This document shows, one piece after another, positions 1-9,031 of a DNA stretch of 64,000 nucleotides. Location of the stretch: assembly GCA_964223495.1 (NCBI GenBank), contig CAXQGL010000060.1, positions 62,001-126,000 of the forward strand. The letters run 5' to 3'. The notes beneath the pieces are model-generated. The model made no database searches and had not been told where the DNA came from. It saw nothing but the letters and a program-made list of their open reading frames with translations. This DNA comes from UBA8752 sp964223495 (lineage in GTDB: Bacteria > Bacteroidota > Bacteroidia > Flavobacteriales_D > Sanyastnellaceae). Positions within the stretch are counted from its first letter, which is position 1. Every line of letters starts with the position of its first letter. A program made the translations under genes and the position numbers.

Positions 1-399
1 TATCTGTCCGACCCGGTTTCCCAGACCACGACCGTCACACCGGCGGAGACCATCACCTATCAGGTCGATGGTGTCATTGGAGATTGTCAGGTCAGCAGCT
101 CGGTCACGGTCACCGTCGGTTCGCCCATACAGGTTCCCAACAGCTTCACGCCGAATGGAGACAACATCAATGACTTCTGGGGCATTGATGGCATCAGCGC
201 TTTTCCAGGGGCCAAGGTTGAGGTGTTCAACCGTTGGGGCCAATTGGTCCACAGGTCCCTCGGTTACGCCCAACCATGGGATGGCACGGGCCGTTCGGGC
301 AAAGCGCTGAACCCCGGGACATACTACTACGTCATCGAGTTGAACGATGAGACGTTGCCCATTCCGCCCGAAACAGGCCATGTGGCCATCATCCGATGA
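1..399 (+). CDS. T9SS type B sorted protein, C-terminal end (partial)
   Basis: The reading frame is open at the left edge, so only the last 132 residues are visible. They contain a gliding motility-associated (CHU_C, type B) C-terminal domain: the PNSFTPNGDNINDFW box near residue 48, then FNRWGQLV, a WDGT turn, GTYYYVIEL and a final VAIIR. This domain directs outer-membrane passage through the type IX secretion system. A short beta-rich, Ig-like stretch precedes it. The stop overlaps the start of the PorP/SprF gene by 4 bases, so cargo and partner are probably translationally coupled. The ligand-binding or adhesive part lies outside the window, so the specific role is unknown. Confidence 0.9.
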   Translation, partial: YLSDPVSQTTTVTPAETITYQVDGVIGDCQVSSSVTVTVGSPIQVPNSFTPNGDNINDFWGIDGISAFPGAKVEVFNRWGQLVHRSLGYAQPWDGTGRSGKALNPGTYYYVIELNDETLPIPPETGHVAIIR

Positions 400-1346
400 A
401 ACAGTTGTCTCCATACCGCATCATTGGGCTTTTGGTTCCGCTCCTCCTGGCCCTGGGCCAACTCGAAGCGCAGCAACTGCCCATCAGGACCAATTGGCAG
501 TTCAATTACTTCCAGGAGAACCCCGCATTCGCTGGATTTTCTGATTGCCTCGAATTGAAGGCGGGTTTCCGCCAGCAATGGGCCGGTTTCGACGGCGCCC
601 CACAAACAGCCTTCGCCAACCTTCAAGGTGAGCTGGGCCAGTCCGCTGGCGGCGGCATTCACGGTTTTGGGGGTCGGGTCACGGATGACAGTGCCGGGCC
701 ATACGGTTTCACCCAATTGGACCTGGTCTATGCCTATCACATGAAACTGTCGCAGGGCTGGAGGCTGGCCGCCGGAGCGGCCGTGGGCTTCATGCAGTAT
801 CGGTTGTCCCTGGGCGAAATCGTCCTTCCGGACTTCCAGGCGGGCAATGATCCCGCCATCACATCGAACGCCAACCAGTTGTTGGCGCCCACGATGGATT
901 TTGGTCTTTGGACCTACAACAAATACACCTTCTGGGGGCTGTCAATCCAGAATCTGATCGAGCCCTCGGTGGACGAGTGGGGGCTTGACACGAGGTTCAG
1001 GCGCCACGTCAGCCTCAATGGAGGGTCGCTCATCCGATTGGAGGGCCCGTGGAGTTTCCACCCGGCGGGATCCTTGCGGTTTGCGGCAGGTGCGCCCGTT
1101 GCGGTGGATGTACAGGCGATGTTCGATTATGACGAAACCATCCGGTTCGGATTGGGTTACCGCAACGAGTCCGCACTCTCCGGTCTGGTGACCCTGAGCC
1201 TGATGGAGAACATCAAGATCGGCTACGCCTACGATTGGAATGTCGGACCCCTGAGCCAAGCATCGGCCAATACCCACGAATTCACCCTGAGCGTTCTGGC
1301 CTGTCCGGTCAAGTCGGGCCATGTACCCTGTGCCGCATTTCAATGA
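396..1346 (+). CDS. PorP/SprF family type IX secretion membrane protein
   Basis: 316 residues with a signal peptide (hydrophobic core about 9-20, cleavage near LEA25-Q26), then the typical N-terminal box FNYFQENPAFAGF and a beta-strand-rich body ending in a short Cys-containing tail. Members of this family are outer-membrane barrels; SprF of Flavobacterium is needed for secretion of its neighbour SprB. Here the gene sits between two type B cargo genes, which fits a cargo-specific partner role (inference). The ATG overlaps the upstream stop as ATGA, and no Shine-Dalgarno sequence is seen. Which of the two flanking cargos it serves cannot be told from sequence. Confidence 0.88.
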   Translation: MKQLSPYRIIGLLVPLLLALGQLEAQQLPIRTNWQFNYFQENPAFAGFSDCLELKAGFRQQWAGFDGAPQTAFANLQGELGQSAGGGIHGFGGRVTDDSAGPYGFTQLDLVYAYHMKLSQGWRLAAGAAVGFMQYRLSLGEIVLPDFQAGNDPAITSNANQLLAPTMDFGLWTYNKYTFWGLSIQNLIEPSVDEWGLDTRFRRHVSLNGGSLIRLEGPWSFHPAGSLRFAAGAPVAVDVQAMFDYDETIRFGLGYRNESALSGLVTLSLMENIKIGYAYDWNVGPLSQASANTHEFTLSVLACPVKSGHVPCAAFQ

Positions 1347-1425
1347 GGGAAGTGCAACATACTGCCAGGGACCGCGTATACAGACCTGCGCGCTGATGAC
1401 GAACCGTTGCGGACCATACCGACCG

Positions 1426-4400
1426 ATGAAACCCCTTCGAACAAGGGGATGTCCGGTCGCCGCGATGTCCTTCCTTCTGTTGCTGCTGGCCTTTCCAGCC
1501 AAAGGCCTTGCGCAGTGTCCCGATGCCATCGACATCCTGCAACCGATTTCCTGCAGCGGCGCTGATGACGGCGTCCTTTCCGTGACGGTTCCGGACGGTG
1601 TCGATCCCGACGATGTCTATTGGCTCCAGAGCAATGACACCCTCTTCGGTCCGGTCCAGACCGACCTCGGTCCAGGCAGCTACCTCGTTTTCATTCCCGG
1701 CTGTTCGCCATTGGGCACAACGCTCAACGAGCCGTTCAATTTCTTCATTTCCGCGGCGGTGACGCAGTTGCCGACTTGTGACGACCCTTGTTCAGGCGTG
1801 GTCACCGTCACGCCGAATTTCGGAGCCGAGCCCATCACCTATGCCTGGTCCCACGACGCCGTGGAGACGGGGCCGGTCGGAACGGACATCTGCGAACAGG
1901 TCGTACTTGTTTCCGCAACCGACGCCAACGGCTGCTTCGATCAGGACATCCTCATCGTGGACATACCGGAGGTGGAGGTGTTGACTTTTCCTACGCCTCC
2001 GAGTTGTTTCGGGTTTGCCGATGGGGCCGTGGCCGCAGTAGCCACCGGAGGACTCGGTGGTGACTTTGCGTTCGAATGGATCGATGCTTCGGGCAATGCC
2101 GTGGGCAACACCGCGGAAGTCCTCGACCTTCCTGCCGGCGGTTATCTCGTGACGGCCACGGATACGGGGGGGTGTTCCGCTTCGGAAGTGGCCATCCTGG
2201 AAGCGCCTCCACCAGTGGACGTGTCCATGGGTGCCCAGGGCGTGAGTTGCTTCGGGGCCTCGGACGGCATCGCGGTCGCTTCTTTCTCCGATGCAGTGGA
2301 TTACGCGTGGTCCGGTCCGGAAGGGTATTCCCAGTCGGGCACTGACTTGGACACGATCACCGGCCTTGCCCCAGGGTCCTACACCGTTCTGGTGACAGCA
2401 GCGGACGGCTGTGTCGGAGAGGGCAGCATCACGGTCCCTTCACCCGACCTTCTTGTGGCGGAGTCTTTTCTGGATCCACCGAGCTGTCCGGGCTTGAGTG
2501 ACGGTGTCGTCGGTGCTGTCATCGCAGGGGGTACACCGGACTATCTGGTGGAATGGACGCTGCCGGATGGCGGCACGACCACGGGTCAATTCCTGAGCGG
2601 CGTGCCAGCCGGCACTTATCCCTTCAGTCTTGAGGACGCCAATGGCTGCGTTGCTTCAGGCGTGGCTGAACTTTCAGACCCTGCTCCGGTATCCGTCCTG
2701 CTTGACGTGACGGATCCGCTCTGTGCCGAAGGGCCATTGTCCGAGGAGGGTTCCATCGTGGCCTCGGTCATGGGGGGTCTGGCACCGTATGATGCCGTCT
2801 GGATTGACCTCGCCACAGAATCCATTGTGGCGACAGGCCTGTCTGCTACCAACCTGTCGGAGGGAACCTATGGACTGGGCGTTTCCGACGCCTTGGGATG
2901 CCTGTTGGACACGGTCATCGCCCTGACATCCCCTGACACGCTCACCCTGTCACTTGATTTCGCAGGCCCCACCTGTGCTGGTTTTGCTGATGGTTTCATC
3001 TCTTGTGCGGCGTCGGGTGGAGTTCCCGACTACGTCTACCTCTGGCAAGGCGATGTGCCACCCACGATTGGAGCCGGGATCGCAGACCTCGGAGCGGGGA
3101 GTTATGATGTGGAAGTGACGGACGGAAATGGGTGCCAGGCTTTCGCGACCGTTTTGCTGGAAGCGCCGGATCTGCTCGAGCTGACCCTGGTTTCTTCTCC
3201 CGTGGGGTGCGAGGGTGACGATGGGTCCATTCAGGCAGAGGCTTCGGGTGGAACTGCGCCTTATTCTCTGGTGTGGACCGACGAGAGCGGTTCGGTGGTG
3301 GGCACAGCGGACACCCTTGACGGGGTGCCTGCGGGCATCTATACCGCACAGCTGTCCGATTCCAACGCCTGTGTCGCAGAGGAAAGCGCTGAGATTGCCG
3401 TGTTGCCACCGGTGGAATTGGAAGTGGTGTCGGGACCCATTGACTGTGCCTCGGGGCAGTCCACTGTGACCATCAGTATTGCTGGAGGGGCGGAGCCATT
3501 GACCCTGACGTTGGCAGACGAGGAGGGGGACATCGGGTACACCGCCGGCATGCTCCTCAACCCCGGGTCATACACCGCTTCGGTTTCGGATGATCGGGGA
3601 TGCACGGCGGACACTGCCTGGATCCTCCATCCCCCCTTGGAGGTGTTCCTGGAGACCTCGGATGAGGGGTGTGCAGGAGGGGGCTCCATTCACATCGATG
3701 TGGTGGGGGGCAATGCCGATGCGGGGTACACCTTCAATTCTCCTGAACTCGGTGCACCAGGGGTATCATCCGGGCCCACCGCCACGTGGGAGCCCGTGTC
3801 CGAAGGCAGCTACACCATCGAAGTGGGCAATGGGGCCTGCACGGTGATCGAATCGGTGGAGGTCGAGGGAATCGCCCTGTTCGACTGGGCCATCGGGCTG
3901 ATATCCTTTGCATGTCCGGACGCTCCCGGAGGCATTGCAGTCGAAGTCACCGGAGGACAGGAACCACTGGAGTTTTCAGGCCAATCATCGGACGGTGCCG
4001 TTGTTTGGACCACCCCTGAAGCCACGGGATTGGCACCGGGAACCTATTCGGTGTCCGTAATGGATGCGGTTGGATGCCAGCGGGATACGGTGCTGGAGGT
4101 TGAATCGGCCCCAGCCCTGTCCATTACCGCGGTGGTTCAGGACATCAGTTGTCATGGCACGGAAGATGGCGTCATCAACCTTGAGGCGGAGGGCGGGACC
4201 CCGCCATTGACATTGGGTGCGGTCGGACCCTCAGGTCCGTTGCCGGTTCCGTTGGTGAACCTGGTGGCCGGGGTATATGTGGCTGGGGTCATCGATGGCC
4301 GGGGTTGTACCGCGGATACGACGGTGGTGGTTTCGGAGCCCGATCCCCTGGTGGTGGAATCCACCCTCCAGACAGAATCCTGTTCAGGAACGGGTGACGG

Positions 4401-6528
4401 CCAAGCCCTGTTGACCATTTCCGGAGGCACTGAGCCCGTCGGAATCCAATGGGATGGGGGAGAGACGGAAAACCCCTTGACCGGATTGCAGCAAGGCACT
4501 TACGGATGGTCGGTGATCGACGCCAACAATTGCGACACTTCAGGCACGGTCGAAATCGACGTGGCGGGTGAGCTTTCGGCCGAGGCCACGGTGCAGCCGA
4601 TCAGCTGCACGGATGGCATTCCGGAGGGCGCCGTGGTGATTTCCATCGAGGGAAGCGGTGGGTCTGCAGAAGTGCTTCTGGGTGGTCTTCCCGCGGATGA
4701 GACGGCCACTTCGGGCTCGGGGGGAACATGGACCTGGTTTGATCTTGCCGCGGGCGCATACGGTTGGTCGGCGTCGCTGGGCGAAGGGTGTTCGACATCG
4801 GGACAGGTGGAAATCGTCCTGCCCGACCCGCTGACGTTCTCAGCCATGGTGTCACCACCCTCCTGCGAGGGAGGAACGGGGACCTTTGAAGGCAACCCCT
4901 CCGGAGGAACCGCGCCCTTGACGGCATCCTGGTCCGGGGTCACCACTGTTGGCGATACGCTGTCCGGGGAGGGTCCGGGGGCCGTTGCCCTGCCCGAGGG
5001 CACCTTCACCTGGAGCCTGGTGGATGATGCCGGGTGTTCCCTTGATACCACCGTGGTTCTCGTGGCGCTTTCATCCGGCCTGTCGGTGACACAGGAGTTG
5101 GTGCAACCCAGTTGCGGCGGAGCCTTGGTAGGCGAAGCCATCCTCCAACCGTCTGGAGGACTCAGCCCCTACGAAATCATGGTGGAGGGGGCAGCGGATA
5201 CGACATTCCTGCCCTTCCTCGTGCCGGGATCCTATCCATTGACCGTGACGGATTCCGTGGGGTGTCAATTCCTCGACACCATTCACATCGCGCCCGCGAG
5301 CGACTTCATTCTGTCCGCAACGGTCGTTGACGCAACCTGTTCCAACAGTGAGGATGGTGAGATTCTGCTCGAAACGGAAAACGGAACGGGCGAGGTGGAT
5401 TTCACCTTCACCGGTCCCTTTGGTGCCGTGCCCTCGGGAGACACGATCTCCGATGTGGGCGCGGGAGTTTATGAGGTGACAGCGATTGATGAGGCGGGAT
5501 GCCCTGCGGTCCTGTTGGTGGAGGTTGGTGCGCCACCCCCTGTGGTCGTGCTCCTGGACAGCCTCGACAGACCCAGCTGCACAGGCGACGAGGATGGTTT
5601 CCTTTCCGTGACCGTATCGGGAGGCGCGGGCCCGGAATACCAGGTGGATTGGTTGCTGGACGGAGCACCTTTCGGCACGGGTCCGACCCTACAGAACCTG
5701 GGAGAAGGTCAATATGCCGTGGAGGTTTCGGATGCGGCCGGTTGCGCTGGCAGCATTGCCTCCATCCCGTTGGTGGCGGAAGGCGATGTGGAGTTGGTGG
5801 TCCCCTCGGATACTGCACTGTGTTCGGGGGCCCCCTTGGTTTTGGAGGCGAGCGCCACGGGCGCTACGGAGTCCTACTGGGCAATTCCCGGGGGGGTGAC
5901 TGGAGTCGGGTTGTCAACCGGTGTGGATGCCGTGGGGGAGGGAACATCCTACTGGTTGTTCACTGCGATTCGGCTGGGCTGCGTACAGGAGGATTCCGTG
6001 GCGGTGACCGGTTTGACATTGCCCAACCCCGATGCGGGTGAGGACGCTTTCATCGTCGGGGGCACCGCGACCGTGCTCGGTGTTTCCGGCGCCAATGAGG
6101 AATGGGAATATGCCTGGACCCCCGCGAATGGTGTGGAATCGCCCACATCGGCCATCACGGCGACCACCCCCCTCAGTGAGACGACTACGTTCATGCTGGA
6201 GGCCACCAGTTTGGATGGATGCACAGGAGTGGATACCGTCATCGTGGAGGTCCTGCAGGAATTGAACATCCCTTCGGGCTTCACCCCCAATGACGACGGC
6301 ATGAACGACCGCTGGAACCTCGGAGGCCTGGACCAGTACCCATCCGCGGAAATCACGGTGTTCAACCGTTGGGGGAATGTGTTGTTCACCCAGGGCATCG
6401 GGTCACCACCATGGGACGGAACCCTGAATGGAATCCCGGTTCCGGTGGGGACCTACTACTATCATATCCGGGTCAATGAACCGGTTCTGCAGACCGAATG
6501 GACCGGTCCCATCACCATCATGAGATGA
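1426..6528 (+). CDS. SprB-repeat cell-surface adhesin with T9SS type B C-terminus
   Basis: A secreted protein of about 1,700 residues. The ATG at 1426 is preferred because it begins a clean signal peptide ending ...FPAKGLAQ; the frame also has an upstream ATG at 1321 that would overlap the previous gene by 26 bases. The body is roughly 18 tandem units of 70-85 residues resembling SprB repeats: a Cys near the start (PSCxGxxDG), a GGxxPY turn, a Trp-containing strand, GxYxVxVTDxxGC, then a Pro-rich linker. Two Ig-like segments follow, then the CHU_C domain (PSGFTPNDDGMNDRW, FNRWGNVLF, WDGT, GTYYYHIRV). SprB-type proteins are mobile adhesins for gliding. The repeats are diverged at protein level, so the size is probably not an assembly artefact. 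Confidence 0.88.
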   Translation: MKPLRTRGCPVAAMSFLLLLLAFPAKGLAQCPDAIDILQPISCSGADDGVLSVTVPDGVDPDDVYWLQSNDTLFGPVQTDLGPGSYLVFIPGCSPLGTTLNEPFNFFISAAVTQLPTCDDPCSGVVTVTPNFGAEPITYAWSHDAVETGPVGTDICEQVVLVSATDANGCFDQDILIVDIPEVEVLTFPTPPSCFGFADGAVAAVATGGLGGDFAFEWIDASGNAVGNTAEVLDLPAGGYLVTATDTGGCSASEVAILEAPPPVDVSMGAQGVSCFGASDGIAVASFSDAVDYAWSGPEGYSQSGTDLDTITGLAPGSYTVLVTAADGCVGEGSITVPSPDLLVAESFLDPPSCPGLSDGVVGAVIAGGTPDYLVEWTLPDGGTTTGQFLSGVPAGTYPFSLEDANGCVASGVAELSDPAPVSVLLDVTDPLCAEGPLSEEGSIVASVMGGLAPYDAVWIDLATESIVATGLSATNLSEGTYGLGVSDALGCLLDTVIALTSPDTLTLSLDFAGPTCAGFADGFISCAASGGVPDYVYLWQGDVPPTIGAGIADLGAGSYDVEVTDGNGCQAFATVLLEAPDLLELTLVSSPVGCEGDDGSIQAEASGGTAPYSLVWTDESGSVVGTADTLDGVPAGIYTAQLSDSNACVAEESAEIAVLPPVELEVVSGPIDCASGQSTVTISIAGGAEPLTLTLADEEGDIGYTAGMLLNPGSYTASVSDDRGCTADTAWILHPPLEVFLETSDEGCAGGGSIHIDVVGGNADAGYTFNSPELGAPGVSSGPTATWEPVSEGSYTIEVGNGACTVIESVEVEGIALFDWAIGLISFACPDAPGGIAVEVTGGQEPLEFSGQSSDGAVVWTTPEATGLAPGTYSVSVMDAVGCQRDTVLEVESAPALSITAVVQDISCHGTEDGVINLEAEGGTPPLTLGAVGPSGPLPVPLVNLVAGVYVAGVIDGRGCTADTTVVVSEPDPLVVESTLQTESCSGTGDGQALLTISGGTEPVGIQWDGGETENPLTGLQQGTYGWSVIDANNCDTSGTVEIDVAGELSAEATVQPISCTDGIPEGAVVISIEGSGGSAEVLLGGLPADETATSGSGGTWTWFDLAAGAYGWSASLGEGCSTSGQVEIVLPDPLTFSAMVSPPSCEGGTGTFEGNPSGGTAPLTASWSGVTTVGDTLSGEGPGAVALPEGTFTWSLVDDAGCSLDTTVVLVALSSGLSVTQELVQPSCGGALVGEAILQPSGGLSPYEIMVEGAADTTFLPFLVPGSYPLTVTDSVGCQFLDTIHIAPASDFILSATVVDATCSNSEDGEILLETENGTGEVDFTFTGPFGAVPSGDTISDVGAGVYEVTAIDEAGCPAVLLVEVGAPPPVVVLLDSLDRPSCTGDEDGFLSVTVSGGAGPEYQVDWLLDGAPFGTGPTLQNLGEGQYAVEVSDAAGCAGSIASIPLVAEGDVELVVPSDTALCSGAPLVLEASATGATESYWAIPGGVTGVGLSTGVDAVGEGTSYWLFTAIRLGCVQEDSVAVTGLTLPNPDAGEDAFIVGGTATVLGVSGANEEWEYAWTPANGVESPTSAITATTPLSETTTFMLEATSLDGCTGVDTVIVEVLQELNIPSGFTPNDDGMNDRWNLGGLDQYPSAEITVFNRWGNVLFTQGIGSPPWDGTLNGIPVPVGTYYYHIRVNEPVLQTEWTGPITIMR

Positions 6529-7433
6529 AGCGACCGGTTACCATATCGACCCTCCTGCGCTTGACTGCATGCCTGGTGGTGACGGCACTCACCGCAAATG
6601 CGGAAGGACAGCAATTGCCGGTGACCACACTCCCATTGGACCACATGTTCGATGCGCATCCGGCTGCGGCAGGTTCCGACTCCCTCATCCATGTCAGCCT
6701 GTGGCAACGCAGTCCCTGGACCGGCTTGCCGTCCGCACCGCGCACCACATCCTTGGCCTTGACGTCCCCCACAGGATCGAAGTCGCTGGCATGGGGCGCG
6801 AGGGTATGGAGTGACGTGGCAGGGCCCACGCGGATGTCCGGTGCCCATGCCGGACTGGCATACAGCACGCGGTGGACCGAGGACCTCAGCATGATGTTCG
6901 GACTCGGATTCGGTTGGACCCAATTTTCCATCGACGGCAACAGAATCGAGCTGGAGGTGGCCGGGGATCCAGTGCTCGGGGACATCTATCAGGCTGTGGG
7001 GGTACCCGACGCCACGGCAGGCCTCATGATTTCAAGTTCCCGCCTGCAGTTTGCCGTATCTGCCGGACAGGTGCTGGGCGGAGGCCTGCCCGTGTACGAT
7101 GGCACCAGTGTCGACTCGAGGCTGGAAGCGCACCTCAGGGGTTTGTTGTCCTATCGGTTCGGCAAGGGCCAATGGGGGTGGACCCCCGTCCTGCAGTTCC
7201 AGCACTTGCGGCCCATACCCTCCGAATGGTCCGCTTCCCTCAGGGTGGACAAGGCAAGGGATGTATGGGCCATGGCCGGTTACCGATCGGCAGGGGCCGG
7301 ACATTTCGGCGCCGGGGTACGCATCAATGACCAATTGACCTTCAGCTACAACCGGAACTGGGCCATGGGCACCCTCGCCAAGGTGTTGGGTGGTGGCCAT
7401 GAAGTGGTCCTTGGATTCACGGTGCCGCGTTGA
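6525..7433 (+). CDS. PorP/SprF family type IX secretion membrane protein, second copy
   Basis: 302 residues from the ATG at 6525, which overlaps the stop of the adhesin gene as ATGA. A signal peptide (core about 8-20, LTACLVVTALTANAEG) is followed by a diverged form of the family box (DHMFDAHPAAAGSDSL instead of NPAFAGS) and by alternating hydrophobic strands with repeated YRSAGAGHFGAGVRI-type hairpins up to GHEVVLGFTVPR. The family assignment rests on position, size, the N-terminal box and barrel-like pattern, and is weaker than for the first copy. It is the natural partner for export or anchoring of the large SprB-like protein just upstream. It is the last gene of the adhesin operon. Confidence 0.78.
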   Translation: MKRPVTISTLLRLTACLVVTALTANAEGQQLPVTTLPLDHMFDAHPAAAGSDSLIHVSLWQRSPWTGLPSAPRTTSLALTSPTGSKSLAWGARVWSDVAGPTRMSGAHAGLAYSTRWTEDLSMMFGLGFGWTQFSIDGNRIELEVAGDPVLGDIYQAVGVPDATAGLMISSSRLQFAVSAGQVLGGGLPVYDGTSVDSRLEAHLRGLLSYRFGKGQWGWTPVLQFQHLRPIPSEWSASLRVDKARDVWAMAGYRSAGAGHFGAGVRINDQLTFSYNRNWAMGTLAKVLGGGHEVVLGFTVPR

Positions 7434-7506
7434 TGACGGTTGTCCGGGCCGATATCCTGCGTGCGTGGCCCCGGTAGTTTAGCGCAGTAAACAAGAAGCC
7501 TCGAAC

Positions 7507-8358
7507 ATGGCGGGATTCAAGAATTTGGAGGACCTCGTTGGGGACCTCAGTGAGGGCCTCAGGAAATTGCGGGCCGGAGAATTGGAGCCGGAGGAGTTGA
7601 CTCCGTTGGTGATGGACGCCAGGGAGTTGTGCGACCGACTTACGCTGTTGAGGTTCAAGGCCCATGAATTCTCCTACGAAGTGAGGCGCAAGGCTCCGGA
7701 AGGGGGTGTGGACGACAATCTGGCGGACCGACAGCCCGTGAGGCCGTTCAGGATTGGCGCGGCTTATCAGACGTCACTGATCGACGCCATCGAGGAGGTC
7801 AGCAGAGAACAGGTTGAGCAGGCGGAAGAGCAGAGAAGGAAGCAGGGCACACCTGAATTGTTCGACGCCCCGGAATCGGCGAATCCAGAGCCCGAGATGG
7901 ATGCCCTCCCGGCTTCCGGAACAGACATCGCCATTCCCGAGGCCGGGGCAGAACCCGATCTTCCCCCCATACCGCAGGATGACCCCGTGGTCGAACCGGA
8001 TGAAACACCGGAGCCCCGGAAGGCGGCAGCGGATGAACCCATGACCGTCGCCTCGGCGGCCTCCCTTCAGCCCGAGCAATTACAGGGGGTACCCTCCCTT
8101 GCAGAGCAGATGGAGCGACAGCCGATTGCCGACCTCCGTTCGGCATTCAGTCTGGTTGAGAAGTACGAGTGCATCAAGATGTTGTTTGACGAAGACGCGG
8201 TGGAATTCAACCGTGTTCTGGAGGCGCTTGAAGACGCGGGAACATATGAGCTGGCCCTGCATTGGCTGGGACAGCACGTCGAAGCCTTCAAGGCTTGGGA
8301 CCGCGAGGACCCCGTTGTGATGCGCTTCCTCGAGCGGGTTGAAAGGCGGTACAGCTGA
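7507..8358 (+). CDS. conserved Bacteroidota protein of unknown function, with acidic linker
   Basis: 283 residues, no signal peptide or membrane segment. Residues 1-70 are a charged helical region that begins GFKNLEDLVGDLSEGLRKL. Residues about 95-195 are low-complexity, rich in Glu, Pro, Asp and Ala and probably disordered. The C-terminal 75 residues form a helical domain beginning IADLRSAFSLVEKYECIKMLF and continuing FNRVLEALEDAGTYELALHWL. From memory a similar ending occurs in many uncharacterised Bacteroidota proteins, with no known function. The stop lies one base before rsmI, so the two are likely cotranscribed. A weak box TAGTTTAG at 7475-7482 is the only promoter candidate. Confidence 0.75.
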   Translation: MAGFKNLEDLVGDLSEGLRKLRAGELEPEELTPLVMDARELCDRLTLLRFKAHEFSYEVRRKAPEGGVDDNLADRQPVRPFRIGAAYQTSLIDAIEEVSREQVEQAEEQRRKQGTPELFDAPESANPEPEMDALPASGTDIAIPEAGAEPDLPPIPQDDPVVEPDETPEPRKAAADEPMTVASAASLQPEQLQGVPSLAEQMERQPIADLRSAFSLVEKYECIKMLFDEDAVEFNRVLEALEDAGTYELALHWLGQHVEAFKAWDREDPVVMRFLERVERRYS

Positions 8359-8359
8359 C

Positions 8360-9025
8360 ATGCTCACCGTCGTTCCCACGCCCATTGGCAACCTCGGGGA
8401 CTTTACCCCAAGGGCGATGGAGGCCATTGCAGCCTGCGATTTCGTGCTTGCCGAGGACACCAGGACAACGGGGTCGTTGCTTCGCTTGAAGGGCCTTGAA
8501 GCGCGGCTGAGGCCGTTTCATGCGCACAATGAGCACAAGGTGCTCGATGAGGTCGTGGCCGACCTGGTTTCAGGAGCCCACGCCTGCTTGTGCAGTGATG
8601 CGGGCACACCGGCCATCAGCGACCCGGGATTTCTGATGGTCAGGGCTTGCATAGCGGCCGGTGTCGAGGTCCAATGTCTTCCGGGTGCCACGGCATTTGT
8701 CCCCGCGCTTGTGGTGAGCGGACTGCCTTGTGACCGATTCGCATTCGAGGGATTCCTTCCGCACAAGAAAGGCCGGCAGACCCGGCTCAAAGCGCTCGCG
8801 GAAGAAAAGCGGACATCGGTTCTGTACGAGTCGCCGCATCGCATCCTGCGCCTTCTGGGAGAACTCGTTGAGCATTGTGGACCGGATCGTCCAGCGAGCG
8901 TCAGCCGTGAACTGTCCAAGAAATTCGAGGAGACGGTCAGGGGTACGGTGGCGGATCTCCGGGCCCATTTTGAAGGCCATCCGCCCAAGGGTGAATTCGT
9001 GGTGGTCCTGGGTGGGGCGGATTGA
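8360..9025 (+). CDS. rsmI: 16S rRNA (cytidine(1402)-2'-O)-methyltransferase RsmI
   Basis: 221 residues, normal for the shorter Bacteroidota RsmI. The start MLTVVPTPIGNLGDFTPRA is the family's N-terminal signature; a TTG seven codons upstream would overlap the previous gene and is not needed. Other family blocks are visible: CDFVLAEDTRTTGSLL, CSDAGTPAISDPGFLM and LPGATAFVPALVVSGL, which form the SAM-binding tetrapyrrole methylase fold, then YESPHRIL and SRELSKKFEE. It 2'-O-methylates C1402 in the 16S decoding centre, tuning start-codon selection. Its 3' end faces radA with 6 bases between the stops. Confidence 0.95.
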   Translation: MLTVVPTPIGNLGDFTPRAMEAIAACDFVLAEDTRTTGSLLRLKGLEARLRPFHAHNEHKVLDEVVADLVSGAHACLCSDAGTPAISDPGFLMVRACIAAGVEVQCLPGATAFVPALVVSGLPCDRFAFEGFLPHKKGRQTRLKALAEEKRTSVLYESPHRILRLLGELVEHCGPDRPASVSRELSKKFEETVRGTVADLRAHFEGHPPKGEFVVVLGGAD

Positions 9026-9031
9026 AACCGC

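Noticed and set aside
7463..7492. A tRNA-like stretch (GGCCCCGGTAGTTTAGCGCAG) before the conserved unknown gene
   Set aside because: It resembles an acceptor and D arm but there is no anticodon or T arm and no pairing 3' end.
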